A stretch of DNA of 64,000 bases from Paraburkholderia phosphatilytica (GTDB taxonomy: Bacteria; Pseudomonadota; Gammaproteobacteria; Burkholderiales; Burkholderiaceae), in NCBI RefSeq assembly GCF_003443895.1, contig NZ_QQOA01000009.1, positions 182,063 through 246,062 of the forward strand, in the 5' to 3' direction. Positions 51,148 through 60,827 of the stretch are shown here, piece by piece (the stretch's first letter is position 1; each line of letters opens with the position of its first letter). A program made the position numbers and the translations under genes. Under the pieces are notes generated by a model, which did no database searches, was not told the origin of the DNA, and saw only the letters and a list, made by a program, of their open reading frames with translations.

Positions 51148-52935
51148 CTAGAACTGCTCCGCGCTCAGCGCCAGCACACCCTCGCCGCCCTTCGCGCTGA
51201 CGATCGCCGTTTCGAGCGCGCCCGCCTGCGACAGCACGTGCTCCGCATAGAACTGCGCGGTCGCGATCTTTGCTTCGTAGAACGACGGATCGTTGCTCTT
51301 CTTCGCCGAAGCCACGAGCAGCGCGCGCGCCATCTGCCAGCCGCCCAGCACGATGCCCGCGAGCTTCAGATACGGCACGCTGCCCGCGAACACCGCGTTC
51401 GGATCGTGCTGACCGTGCTTCACGACATACTCGACCACCGACGTCAACGCGCGCTGCCCCGCTTCGAGCTGCGTCGCCATCGAACGGAACGCGGGGCCGT
51501 TCTGCTTCTTCAGCGCGCTCACCGTTTCGCCGATGCCGCTCAGCAGCCGCTCCGCCACTGCGCCGCTGTCGCGCAGCGTCTTGCGGCCGACCAGATCGTT
51601 CGCCTGGATCGCGGTGGTGCCTTCGTAGATCGGCAGGATGCGCGCGTCGCGGTAGTACTGCGCGGCGCCCGTTTCCTCGATGAAGCCCATGCCGCCGTGC
51701 ACCTGCACGCCGAGGCTCGTCACGTCGATCGACAGTTCGGTGCTCCAGCCCTTCACGATCGGCACGAGGTATTCGTAGATGGCTTGATGCTCGGCGCGCT
51801 TCGCGCCGTTCGGATGACGGTGCGCGATATCGCAGTGCGCGGCCGCGACATACGCGAGCGCGCGCGACGCTTCGGTCAGTGCGCGCATCGTCGACAGCAT
51901 GCGGCGCACGTCCGGGTGATGGATGATGGTCACGGCCTCGCGCGCCGAACCGTCGACGGGACGGCTCTGCACGCGTTCGCGCGCGTACTCGACCGCCTTC
52001 TGATACGCGCGATCCGACACGCCGACGCCCTGCATGCCGACCGCGAAGCGCGCCGCGTTCATCATGATGAACATGTATTCGAGGCCGCGATTCTCCTCGC
52101 CGATCAGTTGCCCGATCGCGCCGCCGTGGTCGCCGAACTGCAGCACCGCAGTGGGGCTCGCCTTGATGCCGAGCTTGTGCTCGATCGACACGCAGTGCAC
52201 GTCGTTGCGCTCGCCCAGCGAGCCGTCTGCCTTGACGTGGAACTTCGGCACGATGAAGAGCGAAATGCCTTTCACGCCGGGCGGCGCATCGGGCGTGCGC
52301 GCCAGCACGAGATGGACGATGTTCTTCGCCATGTCGTGCTCGCCCCACGTGATGAAGATCTTCGTGCCGAAGATCCTGTAGTTGCCATCGCCCTGCGGCT
52401 CGGCGCGCGTGCGCACCAGCGCGAGGTCGGAGCCCGCCTGCGGCTCGGTGAGGTTCATCGTGCCGGTCCACTCGCCCGAGATCAGCTTCGGCACGAAGCG
52501 CTGCTTTTGCGCTTCGCTGCCCGCGGTCAACAGCGCTTCGATCGCGCCGTCGGTCAGCAACGGGCACAGCGCGAATGACAGGTTCGACGCGTTCAGCATC
52601 TCGACACACGGTGTCGCGATCAGCTTGGGCAGTCCCTGGCCTTCGTATTCAGCCGGATGCTGCACACCTTGCCAGCCTCCTTCGGAGAACTGACGAAACG
52701 CATCCTTGAACCCCGGCGAGGCGGTCACATTGCCGTTCTTCCAGCTGCTCGGATTGCGATCGCCTTCCACGTTCAGCGGCGCGAGCACTTCGCCGCACAG
52801 CTTCGCGGCTTCCTCGAGTACGGCCTGCGCGGTCTCTTCGTTCGCATCTTCGAAGCCGGGCAATGCGGCGATGTCGGCGAGGCCCGCCAGCTCCTTCATC
52901 GCGAACAGCATGTCCTTGATCGGCGCGTGATACAT
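51148..52935 (-). CDS. Acyl-CoA dehydrogenase (DmdC/FadE-like, with N- and C-terminal extensions)
   Basis: 595 residues. MYHAPIKDMLFAMKELAGLA is the short N-terminal domain of the long acyl-CoA dehydrogenases; MNLTEPQAGSDLALVRTRAE is the FAD/substrate loop; YEGTTAIQANDL holds the catalytic Glu. A C-terminal helical domain of about 120 residues ends the chain, as in the DmdC group. It oxidises an acyl-CoA and passes electrons to ETF, whose genes lie directly upstream on the same strand but beyond a terminator. Chain-length preference unknown. Confidence 0.93.
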   Translation of the reverse strand: MYHAPIKDMLFAMKELAGLADIAALPGFEDANEETAQAVLEEAAKLCGEVLAPLNVEGDRNPSSWKNGNVTASPGFKDAFRQFSEGGWQGVQHPAEYEGQGLPKLIATPCVEMLNASNLSFALCPLLTDGAIEALLTAGSEAQKQRFVPKLISGEWTGTMNLTEPQAGSDLALVRTRAEPQGDGNYRIFGTKIFITWGEHDMAKNIVHLVLARTPDAPPGVKGISLFIVPKFHVKADGSLGERNDVHCVSIEHKLGIKASPTAVLQFGDHGGAIGQLIGEENRGLEYMFIMMNAARFAVGMQGVGVSDRAYQKAVEYARERVQSRPVDGSAREAVTIIHHPDVRRMLSTMRALTEASRALAYVAAAHCDIAHRHPNGAKRAEHQAIYEYLVPIVKGWSTELSIDVTSLGVQVHGGMGFIEETGAAQYYRDARILPIYEGTTAIQANDLVGRKTLRDSGAVAERLLSGIGETVSALKKQNGPAFRSMATQLEAGQRALTSVVEYVVKHGQHDPNAVFAGSVPYLKLAGIVLGGWQMARALLVASAKKSNDPSFYEAKIATAQFYAEHVLSQAGALETAIVSAKGGEGVLALSAEQF

Positions 52936-52972
52936 GTCGTCTCCTCCGAGGTTTCCGATGATGTCTCGATGT

Positions 52973-53012
52973 AAAAAGGGCGCCGGACCGTGCGGTCCCA
53001 GCGCCCCTTTTA
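52973..53012 (-). terminator. Terminator between etfA and acyl-CoA dehydrogenase
   Basis: On the minus strand AAAAGGGGCGC-type arms close on GGACC/GGTCC with TGCG at the tip, and a T5 run follows. The stem has small bulges, so read-through to the dehydrogenase may occur. Confidence 0.7.
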
Positions 53013-53057
53013 CGTTTGTTTCAGACGCCCTCGCTCACGCGAAGGCGTGGTGCGCGC

Positions 53058-53993
53058 TCAGCCCAGCTCTTTGACCAGTTCCGGCACGACGGCGAACAGA
53101 TCGCCGACGAGGCCGTAGTCCGCCACGCTGAAAATTGGCGCTTCTTCGTCCTTGTTGATCGCGACGATCACCTTCGAGTCCTTCATGCCGGCCAGATGCT
53201 GGATCGCACCCGAGATGCCGACCGCCACGTACAGCTGCGGCGCGACGATCTTGCCGGTCTGGCCGACCTGATAGTCGTTCGGCACGTAACCCGCATCGAC
53301 TGCCGCGCGCGATGCGCCCAGCGCCGCGCCGAGCTTGTCCGCCAGCGGCTCGAGCACCTGCGTGTAATTCTCGCCGCTGCCCAGACCGCGGCCGCCCGAC
53401 ACGATGATGTTCGCGCTCGTCAGTTCCGGACGGTCCAGCTTCGTCACTTCACGGCTCACGAACTGCGAGATGCCTGCGTCGGCTGCCGCTTCGATCTTCT
53501 CGACCGCTGCACTGCCGCCTTCGGCTGCGACCGGATCGAAACCCGTCGAACGCACCGTAATGACCTTGACCGGATCTGCCGACTGCACGATCGCAATCGC
53601 GTTGCCCGCGTAGATCGGACGTTCGAACGTATCGGCGCTATCCACTGCAGTGATGTCGCTGATCTGCGCGACGTCGAGCTTCGCCGCGATACGCGGCGCG
53701 ATGTTCTTGCCGTACGCGGTCGCCGGCGCGAGGATATGCGAGTAGTCCTTCGCGATGTTGAGCACCGTCGCTTCGACGTTTTCCGCGAGGCCCGCTTCAA
53801 GCTGCGGCGCATCGGCCAGCAGCACCTTTGCCACGCCCGCAATCTTCGCTGCTGCATCCGCCGCGCCCTGCGCGTTGTGACCGGCGATCAGCACGTGCAC
53901 GTCGCCACCAATCTTCTGCGCCGCTGCAACCGTGTTCAGCGTGGCAGCCTTCACCGACGCGTTGTCGTGTTCCGCAATAACCAGAATAGTCAT
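53058..53993 (-). CDS. etfA: Electron transfer flavoprotein alpha subunit
   Basis: 311 residues, [20 protein letters not shown] at the start. The FAD-binding C-terminal part is intact: [40 protein letters not shown] and [20 protein letters not shown]. With EtfB it takes electrons from acyl-CoA dehydrogenases to ETF:ubiquinone oxidoreductase. Downstream of etfB by 33 bp in the same operon. Confidence 0.97.
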   Translation of the reverse strand: MTILVIAEHDNASVKAATLNTVAAAQKIGGDVHVLIAGHNAQGAADAAAKIAGVAKVLLADAPQLEAGLAENVEATVLNIAKDYSHILAPATAYGKNIAPRIAAKLDVAQISDITAVDSADTFERPIYAGNAIAIVQSADPVKVITVRSTGFDPVAAEGGSAAVEKIEAAADAGISQFVSREVTKLDRPELTSANIIVSGGRGLGSGENYTQVLEPLADKLGAALGASRAAVDAGYVPNDYQVGQTGKIVAPQLYVAVGISGAIQHLAGMKDSKVIVAINKDEEAPIFSVADYGLVGDLFAVVPELVKELG

Positions 53994-54026
53994 GTGTTTC
54001 GTCTCCGCTTTCCGTTGGCCGCGTGC

Positions 54027-54776
54027 TTAGAGCACCTTCGCTTCGGTCTTCAGCTTCTCGACCAGCGTCTTCACGTCCGGCACCTTCACGCCGGCTGCAC
54101 GCTTCGGCGGTTCGCTGACCTTCAGCGTCTTCAGGCGCGGCTTCACGTCCACACCGAGGTCTTCCGGCTTCAGCGTTTCGAGCGGCTTCTTCTTCGCCTT
54201 CATGATGTTCGGCAGCGTGACGTAGCGCGGCTCATTGAGGCGCAGGTCCGTCGTCACCACAGCCGGCAGCGTCAGCGACAGCGTTTCCGCGCCGCCGTCC
54301 ACTTCGCGCGCGACCGTCGCCTTGCCGTCCGCAACCGTCACCTTCGAAGCGAACGTGGCTTGCGGCAGATTCGCGAGCGCAGCGAGCATCTGGCCCGTCT
54401 GGTTCGAATCGTCGTCGATGGCCTGCTTGCCGAGAATGACCAGCGAAGGCTGTTCTTTGTCCACCAAAGCCTTCAGCAGCTTCGCCACAGCGAGCGGCTG
54501 AAGTTCTTCGTTCGATTCGATCAGGATCGCGCGGTCCGCGCCGATCGCGAGCGCCGTGCGCAGCGTTTCCTGCGACTGCGTGACACCGCAGGACACCGCG
54601 ATCACTTCCGTCGCCACGCCCGCTTCCTTCAAACGCACCGCTTCTTCCACGGCGATTTCGTCGAACGGGTTCATCGACATCTTCACGTTCGCGATGTCGA
54701 CGCCCGTGTTGTCCGACTTCACACGGACCTTCACGTTGTAGTCGACCACTCTCTTCACTGGCACAAGGATTTTCAT
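54027..54776 (-). CDS. etfB: Electron transfer flavoprotein beta subunit
   Basis: 249 residues from ATG 54776 (the ORF could begin two codons earlier at GTG 54782). [58 protein letters not shown] and [20 protein letters not shown] are the AMP-binding beta-subunit features. First gene of etfBA; a candidate TetR-type operator lies 160 bp upstream. Confidence 0.97.
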   Translation of the reverse strand: MKILVPVKRVVDYNVKVRVKSDNTGVDIANVKMSMNPFDEIAVEEAVRLKEAGVATEVIAVSCGVTQSQETLRTALAIGADRAILIESNEELQPLAVAKLLKALVDKEQPSLVILGKQAIDDDSNQTGQMLAALANLPQATFASKVTVADGKATVAREVDGGAETLSLTLPAVVTTDLRLNEPRYVTLPNIMKAKKKPLETLKPEDLGVDVKPRLKTLKVSEPPKRAAGVKVPDVKTLVEKLKTEAKVL

Positions 54777-54934
54777 GCACACGCTCCAAAGTTACGAATA
54801 CGTCAACCCAGCGGACATTATAGCGACTGCCTTCGGCTCGCCTGACGGCAAACCGCCGGGCAAGCCGCAGGCAAAATCGCGCGCGGGCTGCTGGCATCGA
54901 GAATATCGCCTTGCAGGTTGAGACCAACGATAGC

Positions 54935-54946
54935 GAACGGTCGTTC
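54935..54946. promoter_or_regulatory. Candidate TetR-family operator upstream of etfB
   Basis: GAACG-GT-CGTTC, an inverted repeat within an ATAG...CTAT-like flanking context (AGCGAACGGTCGTTCTAT). Sites of this form are used by TetR-type fatty-acid regulators in beta-proteobacteria; I cannot verify the exact consensus. Confidence 0.35.
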
Positions 54947-54957
54947 TATTTTACGGG

Positions 54958-54986
54958 ATAAAAAACCCGGCCGCCAAGTCCGGGTT
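54958..54986 (-). terminator. Terminator of metNIQ
   Basis: On the minus strand AACCCGG/CCGGGTT with a 9-nt loop is followed by T6. It lies 44 bp after the metQ stop. Confidence 0.75.
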
Positions 54987-55029
54987 GCCGATCCGGGCCT
55001 CTAATTTCGAGATAGACCGCCCGCGAGCC

Positions 55030-55836
55030 TTACCAGCCGGCGATCACGGCGCCGCCGAAGGTCGTCGCGATGTACTGCTTCACTTCCGGCGAATGGTAGG
55101 CCGCGACCAGCTTCGCGACCCATGGCTTGTTGCGGTCCGCTTCGCGGATCGCGATGACGTTCACGTACGGGCCGCGCGGATCTTCGATCGCAATCGCATC
55201 GCGGGTGGGCTGCAGGCCCGCCTGCATCGCGAAGTTGGTGTTGATCGCGGCCGCGTCGACGTCGTCGAGCGAGCGCGGAATCTGCGCGGCGTCGAGCTCG
55301 ACGAGCTTCAGCTTCTTCGGATTGTCGACGACGTCGAGCGGCGTCGCCTTCAGGCCGGCATCGGCGCGCAGCTTCAGCAGCCCCTGCTTCTGCAGCAACA
55401 GCAGTGCGCGACCGCCATTCGTCGGATCGTTCGGCACCGCGATCTTCGCGCCCACCGGCAACGCAGCCAGCGACTTCACCTTCTTCGAGTACAGCCCCAT
55501 CGGGAACGTCAGCGTGTCGGCAACGCGGATCAGCTTGTAGCCGCGATCCTTCACCTGCGCTTCGAGATACGGATCGTGCTGGTAGCTGTTCGCATCGAGA
55601 TCGCCGCCGGCGAGCGCCGCGTTCGGTTGCACGTAGTCGGAGAACTCGACGATCTGGATATTGAGCCCATTCTTCGCGGCGACCTTCTTCACCACTTCCA
55701 TCACCTGCGCGTGCGGACCGCCGGTGACACCGACCTTGATGGTTTCGTCCGCGTGCGCGGCAGTAGCGGTAGCGGTAGCGATAAGCGTCGCGGCGCCAAA
55801 CGCGGCCGCGAGCTTGAGCATGAATCGACGTTGCAT
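55030..55836 (-). CDS. metQ: Methionine-binding periplasmic protein
   Basis: 268 residues from ATG 55836 (AAAGGTTGG ahead); the frame to 55872 adds nothing. Signal peptide to about residue 29 (AATATAAHAD). No lipobox Cys is present, so it appears to be a soluble binding protein. NlpA/MetQ motifs: TIKVGVTGGPHAQVMEVVKK, VEFSDYVQPNAALAGGDLDA NSYQHDPYL and AAINTNFAMQAGL. Last gene of the metNIQ importer. Confidence 0.95.
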   Translation of the reverse strand: MQRRFMLKLAAAFGAATLIATATATAAHADETIKVGVTGGPHAQVMEVVKKVAAKNGLNIQIVEFSDYVQPNAALAGGDLDANSYQHDPYLEAQVKDRGYKLIRVADTLTFPMGLYSKKVKSLAALPVGAKIAVPNDPTNGGRALLLLQKQGLLKLRADAGLKATPLDVVDNPKKLKLVELDAAQIPRSLDDVDAAAINTNFAMQAGLQPTRDAIAIEDPRGPYVNVIAIREADRNKPWVAKLVAAYHSPEVKQYIATTFGGAVIAGW

Positions 55837-55892
55837 GACCAACCTTTGTCTAAAGACTGAAGCACGCGGCACGCGTGCGCCGCGCGGTTGTT

Positions 55893-56546
55893 TTATTTAT
55901 GGCTCAAGCGACGCACGAGCCAATCCCCGAACGACTGCACGAGTTGCACGAACACGATCAGGATCACGACGACCGTGACCATCACCTCGGGCAGAAAGCG
56001 CTGATAGCCATAGCGGATGCCGAGATCGCCAAGACCGCCGCCGCCGATCGCGCCCGCCATCGCCGAGTAGCCGACGAGCGATACGAACGTGATCGTGAGG
56101 CCCGCGACGATGCCCGGCAGCGATTCCGGCAGCAGCACCTTGAACACGATCTGACGGGTCGTCGCGCCCATCGCCTGCGCGGCTTCGATCAAACCGCGGT
56201 CCACTTCGCGCAGCGCCGTCTCGACGAGCCGGGCGATGAACGGCGCGGCCGCGATCGTCAATGGCACGACGGCCGCGGCGGTCCCGATCGACGTGCCCAC
56301 CACGAGCCGCGTGAACGGGATCACCGCGACGAGCAGGATGATGAACGGCGTGGAGCGCACCGCGTTGACGATCACGCCGAGCACGCGGTTCACGCCGAGG
56401 TTCTGCAGCACGCCCTGGCGATCGGTCAGATACAGCAGCACGCCAAGCGGCAGCCCGACGGCCGCGCCGATGAGTCCCGAGATGCCGACCATGACCAGCG
56501 TCTCCCAGAACGACTGCACGAACATATCGAACATCTCACTCAACAT
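55893..56546 (-). CDS. metI: Methionine ABC transporter permease
   Basis: 217 residues from ATG 56546, inside the end of metN (11-bp overlap). Five membrane segments and the ABC-permease loop [41 protein letters not shown] is typical of MetI. It forms a homodimer with MetN. Confidence 0.96.
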   Translation of the reverse strand: MLSEMFDMFVQSFWETLVMVGISGLIGAAVGLPLGVLLYLTDRQGVLQNLGVNRVLGVIVNAVRSTPFIILLVAVIPFTRLVVGTSIGTAAAVVPLTIAAAPFIARLVETALREVDRGLIEAAQAMGATTRQIVFKVLLPESLPGIVAGLTITFVSLVGYSAMAGAIGGGGLGDLGIRYGYQRFLPEVMVTVVVILIVFVQLVQSFGDWLVRRLSHK

Positions 56547-57570
56547 ACGACAGCTCCTCCACCACCACACCTTGCTCGCGCAGATAGCGCAACGCTTCCA
56601 CAACCTTCACCGGCTCGCCGCCCGCGAGCACCGCGAGCGAACCGAACGCCTGCCCCTGGATCTCGTCGATCTGGCCATGCAGGATGTTGAAATCGAGTTC
56701 GTAACGGCGAATCGTCTCCGACAAAATCGGCTGGTCGACGCCCGAACCTGTGAACGCGAGCCGCAGCAGATGGCCGCTGCCCGTCTTCAGCCGCTCGGCA
56801 ACACGCGCCTTCATCGCGGGCGGCAGGTCCTGCGCGATCACGTCGCCGATCAGCGCGCGCGTCACTTCGTGATGCGGCTGCAGGAACACGTCGATCACCT
56901 TGCCCTGTTCGACCACGCGTCCCGCATCGAGCACCGCGACGCGATCGCACACCTGCTTGATCACGTCCATCTGGTGCGTGATCAGCACGATCGTCAGGCC
57001 GAGTTCGCGATTGATGCGCTTCAGCAGATCGAGAATCGCGCGCGTGGTTTCGGGGTCGAGCGCGGAGGTCGCTTCGTCGGAGAGCAGCACCTTCGGTTTG
57101 CTCGCGAGCGCCCGCGCAATGCCGACGCGCTGCTTCTGGCCGCCGCTGATCTGCGCCGGATGGCGGTCCTTCTGCGCGGACAGGCCGACCAGGTCGAGGA
57201 GCGGCAGCACCGTCGCCTCGATCTCGGCGCGCGGCATGCCGGCCATCTCGAGCGGCAGCGCGACGTTCCCGTACACCGTGCGCGACGACAGCAGGTTGAA
57301 GTGCTGGAAGATCATGCCGATTTCGCGGCGCGCTTCACGCAGCTGCGCGGCAGGCAGCGTGGTCAGATCGCGGCCGTCGACGATCACGCTGCCTTCGCTC
57401 GGACGCGTCAGCAGGTTGATGGTGCGCACCAGCGTGCTCTTGCCCGCGCCGCTGCGGCCGATGATGCCGAAGACCTCGCCCTGCGGGATCGACAGGTTGA
57501 CGTCGTGCAGCGCTTCGATCCAACCGCGTGGCCCCGGGAAGCGCTGTGAGAGATTACGTAGTTCGATCAT
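56536..57570 (-). CDS. metN: Methionine ABC transporter ATPase
   Basis: 344 residues from ATG 57570. Walker [10 protein letters not shown] (38-46), LSGGQ-type [15 protein letters not shown], Walker [17 protein letters not shown]-terminal NIL/ACT-like domain (about 260-344), which in E. coli binds methionine and inhibits transport, is present. Starts the metNIQ operon on the minus strand, divergent from the hydrolase at 57802. Confidence 0.96.
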   Translation of the reverse strand: MIELRNLSQRFPGPRGWIEALHDVNLSIPQGEVFGIIGRSGAGKSTLVRTINLLTRPSEGSVIVDGRDLTTLPAAQLREARREIGMIFQHFNLLSSRTVYGNVALPLEMAGMPRAEIEATVLPLLDLVGLSAQKDRHPAQISGGQKQRVGIARALASKPKVLLSDEATSALDPETTRAILDLLKRINRELGLTIVLITHQMDVIKQVCDRVAVLDAGRVVEQGKVIDVFLQPHHEVTRALIGDVIAQDLPPAMKARVAERLKTGSGHLLRLAFTGSGVDQPILSETIRRYELDFNILHGQIDEIQGQAFGSLAVLAGGEPVKVVEALRYLREQGVVVEELSYVE

Positions 57571-57801
57571 GAAAACAAAAACGGCAGCCTGAGCGAGGTG
57601 CACGAAGCCCTCCGTCAGCCGCCGTCTCTTATGTCTGAATGTGAGGCGCGATTTTACCCGACCCTCTCACATTTCCTCTAATAATCAATTCCGCTTCCTT
57701 CATAACACACAGGAATTAGAGGACGAATCCACCCGCACCACTCGCGAACAACGGCGACTGCCGTCTATCATCGTGCCGATCAAAACAACGACAGGATCCC
57801 C

Positions 57802-58719
57802 ATGGAGACCTCCCAGACCGCCGCTGCCGGTTCGACCACACGTGCCGGCGCCGGCTGGAGCGTGACGACCGCCGACGGTGTCGTGCTGCCGCTTTACCGC
57901 TGGCAACCAGCAGGCGCGGCACGCGCGACGGTTGCGCTGGTGCACGGGCTCGCCGAACACGCCGGCCGCTACGCGCCGCTTGCCGAGCGGCTGAACGCCG
58001 CCGGCATCGAACTCGTCGCAATCGATCTGCGCGGGCACGGCAAGGCGCCGGGCGAGCGAGCGTGGATCGAGCGCTTCGACGACTATCTGCACGACTGTCG
58101 CGCGCTGGTCGACGCGGCGGGTCGGATCGCCGAGCAGAGCGGCACGCCGCTCTTCCTGATGGGACACAGCATGGGCGGTGCGATCGCGGCGCTTTATGCG
58201 GTCGAACACGCCGTTGAACTCGCGGTTGAACACGCGCCCGAGTCTTCGCAACCGTTCGCTGGACTGATCCTGTCGAGCCCCGCGCTCGCGCCCGGCCACG
58301 ACGTGCCGCGCTGGATGCTCTCGATGAGCCAGTTCATCAGCCGGGTCTGGCCGCGTTTTCCGGCGATGAAAATCGATGCGGCGCTGCTGTCGCGCGATCC
58401 GGCCGTCGTGGATGCGAACCGCAACGACCCGCTCGTGCACCACGGCGCCGTGCCCGCGCGCACCGGCGCGGAAATCCTGCTGGCGATGCAGCGCATCGAA
58501 GCAGGCCGTGCGTCGCTACGTCTGCCGGTGCTCGTTTATCACGGCACGCGCGACAAGCTCACCGAACCGGACGGCAGCCGCACCTTCGGCGCCGAGGCGG
58601 GGTCGCCGGACAAGACTTTGACGCTCTATGAAGGCGCATTCCACGAAACGATGAACGACCTCGATCGCGACCGCGTGATCGACGCGCTCGTGAAGTGGAT
58701 CGTGCAACGCGCGCGATGA
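57802..58719 (+). CDS. Lysophospholipase / monoacylglycerol lipase-type hydrolase
   Basis: 305 residues. Alpha/beta hydrolase: ALVHGLAEHAGRYAPLAERL (oxyanion region), nucleophile elbow GHSMGGAIAAL, and catalytic-His stretch EGAFHETMNDLDRD near the end. This is the monoglyceride-lipase/PldB-like subfamily, which cleaves monoacylglycerols or lysophospholipids. No signal peptide, so cytoplasmic. Divergent from metN; substrate not deducible. Confidence 0.9.
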   Translation: METSQTAAAGSTTRAGAGWSVTTADGVVLPLYRWQPAGAARATVALVHGLAEHAGRYAPLAERLNAAGIELVAIDLRGHGKAPGERAWIERFDDYLHDCRALVDAAGRIAEQSGTPLFLMGHSMGGAIAALYAVEHAVELAVEHAPESSQPFAGLILSSPALAPGHDVPRWMLSMSQFISRVWPRFPAMKIDAALLSRDPAVVDANRNDPLVHHGAVPARTGAEILLAMQRIEAGRASLRLPVLVYHGTRDKLTEPDGSRTFGAEAGSPDKTLTLYEGAFHETMNDLDRDRVIDALVKWIVQRAR

Positions 58720-58740
58720 GCTCGGGTGTGGAAGCGCCCT

Positions 58741-59586
58741 TCAGCGCTTCCAGGCTGGATCGCGTTTGTCGATGAACGCCTGTACGCCTTCGAGCGCATC
58801 GGCGTCCATCATGTTGCAGGCCATCGTCTGGCCCGCGAGCTGATACGCGGCTTCGATGCCCATTTCGAGCTGCCGGTAGAAGAGCCCTTTGCCCGCGCGC
58901 ACGGCTTCGGCCGGCTTAGCGCAGATGCTCGCGGCGAGCTTCGCGAGCTCGGCGTCGAGCTGGTCCGCCGCGACGACGCGATTCACGAGACCCTGTGCGC
59001 GCGCGGTGTGCGCATCGATGAAGTCACCGGTGAGCAGCATCTCCAGCGCCGCCTTGCGCGACAGGTTGCGCGACAGCGGCACCGAAGGCGTCGCGCAGAA
59101 GAGACCGAGATTCACGCCCGACACCGCGAAGCGCGCCGTCTCCGCGGCCACCGCGAGATCGCACATCGCCACCAGCTGACAGCCGGCCGCGGTCGCGATG
59201 CCCTGCACACGCGCGATCACCGGCTGCGGCATCCGCTGGATCGTCAGCATCACTTTCGTGCAGCGCGCGAAGAGCTTCTGGTAGTAGTCGAGCGACGGCG
59301 CGGCGCGCATTTCCTTCAGGTCGTGCCCCGCGCAGAATGCGCGTCCCGCCGCCGCGATCACCACGACCCGCGCATCCGATTGCGCCGCCGTGTCCAGCGC
59401 GCGCTGAAGCGCATCGAGCAGCGCTTCGGACAGCGCGTTGAACGCGTCCGGCCGGTTCAGCGTGAGCCGCGTGACGCCGGGCACACCGTACGCGTCGTGC
59501 GCGATGTCGATCAGTGCGTCGGCGGCGGGCGCTTGTGCTGCATCGGTCTTTACGTGTCCGCGATGCGATGTCGAAGTGTCGTTCAT
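58741..59586 (-). CDS. Enoyl-CoA hydratase/isomerase family protein
   Basis: 281 residues. Crotonase fold: VTRLTLNRPDAFNALSEALL, RAFCAGHDLKEMRAAPS, IARVQGIATAAGCQLVAMCD and LLTGDFIDAHTARAQGLVNR. The order of residues resembles ECHDC3-like proteins; the second catalytic Glu position is not evident, so hydratase activity is uncertain. It follows the deacetylase-family gene by 42 bp on the same strand and is probably co-transcribed. Confidence 0.88.
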   Translation of the reverse strand: MNDTSTSHRGHVKTDAAQAPAADALIDIAHDAYGVPGVTRLTLNRPDAFNALSEALLDALQRALDTAAQSDARVVVIAAAGRAFCAGHDLKEMRAAPSLDYYQKLFARCTKVMLTIQRMPQPVIARVQGIATAAGCQLVAMCDLAVAAETARFAVSGVNLGLFCATPSVPLSRNLSRKAALEMLLTGDFIDAHTARAQGLVNRVVAADQLDAELAKLAASICAKPAEAVRAGKGLFYRQLEMGIEAAYQLAGQTMACNMMDADALEGVQAFIDKRDPAWKR

Positions 59587-59628
59587 CTGGGCTCCTGATG
59601 ATGCGCGTGCTGCTTCGCCGCGTGCCGG

Positions 59629-60552
59629 CTAGATGTCGGCCAGCGCCCGCACGTGCGCGACGACGCTGCGTCCCAGCGCCGACAGGTTGTAGCCGCCTTC
59701 GAGCGTGCTGACGATACGGCCGCGCGCATGACGGTTCGCGACTTCGCGAATGCGTTCCGTGAGCCACGTGTAGTCGTCTTCGACGAGACCCATGTTGCCG
59801 AGATCGTCTTCGCGATGCGCGTCGAACCCGGCCGATACGAAGATCATCTGCGGCTTGAATGCGTCGAGCCTCGGCATCCACATCATCTCGACGGCTTCGC
59901 GCATCACCATGCCCGTCGTGCGCGCCGGCAACGGCAGGTTGACCATGTTCGGCGCCTGGTTCTCGGTGCCGGAATACGGATAGAACGGGTGCTGGAAGAA
60001 GCTGCACATCAGCACCCGCGGATCGCCCGAAAACGCGGCTTCGGTGCCGTTGCCGTGGTGCACGTCGAAGTCGATCACCGCGACGCGTTCGAGGCCGTGC
60101 ACTTCGAGCGCATGGCGCGCGGCGATCGCGACGTTGTTGAAGAAGCAGAAGCCCATCGCGCGCGCGGGCTCCGCGTGGTGGCCCGGCGGTCGCACGCTGC
60201 AGAACGCGTTGTCGTAGCGGCCTTCGATCACGGCATCCGTCGCGGCGATCGCGGCGCCGGCCGCGCGCAGCGCCGCCTGCCACGTATACGGGTTCATCGT
60301 CGTGTCGGGATCGATCGCCGCGTAGCCGTGTTCCGGCGCGACGCTGCGCACGTAGTCGACATGCGCCTGGGTGTGGACGCGCAGCAGCGCCTCCTCGTCG
60401 GCAAGCGGTGGGGACGCGCGCTCGATCAGCGCTTCGATGCGGCTCGCGATCAGCTGGTCTTCGATGGCCTGCAGGCGACCCGGGCACTCCGGATGCCATT
60501 GACCCATCTCGTGCTTCAGACAGTCAGCGTGGGAATAAAAGCCAGTAGCCAT
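59629..60552 (-). CDS. Histone deacetylase-family amidohydrolase
   Basis: 307 residues from ATG 60552; the frame to 60591 adds only a basic leader. HDAC fold: RPPGHHAEPARAMGFCFFNN (general base His pair), VIDFDVHHGNGTEAAFSGDP (zinc ligands Asp/His) and IVSTLEGGYNLSALGRSVV. Bacterial members deacetylate acetylpolyamines or acyl-lysines. It precedes the enoyl-CoA hydratase gene. Confidence 0.92.
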   Translation of the reverse strand: MATGFYSHADCLKHEMGQWHPECPGRLQAIEDQLIASRIEALIERASPPLADEEALLRVHTQAHVDYVRSVAPEHGYAAIDPDTTMNPYTWQAALRAAGAAIAATDAVIEGRYDNAFCSVRPPGHHAEPARAMGFCFFNNVAIAARHALEVHGLERVAVIDFDVHHGNGTEAAFSGDPRVLMCSFFQHPFYPYSGTENQAPNMVNLPLPARTTGMVMREAVEMMWMPRLDAFKPQMIFVSAGFDAHREDDLGNMGLVEDDYTWLTERIREVANRHARGRIVSTLEGGYNLSALGRSVVAHVRALADI

Positions 60553-60827
60553 GAGTTTTTCTTCTGCCGCCTGGGCGTGGCCGCGCGGCATGTCTCCGTC
60601 ATATGCGCGCCGCTACCGGACGCAATACTCGTCAACTTACCACACGCCGCGCGATCGATGCGACGCGGTGCCGGTCCGCTCTCCCGCCGCGCGTTTCGCT
60701 CTCGTATCCGGCCCACGCCGAACGGCCTATGCACACTGGCCAACGTGGACGGCAGTGTCAAACCGCTCGGGTATACTGCGCCGGTACTTGCCTCATCCAG
60801 CTCACCCCTTCCATCCGGCTCCCGTAC

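Noticed and set aside
57675..57722. Inverted repeat CCTCTAAT/ATTAGAGG in the metN-hydrolase gap
   Set aside because: Eight bp with a 32-nt loop and a competing AATTCC/GGAATT pairing; too weak to call a riboswitch or operator. No SAM riboswitch core was seen.
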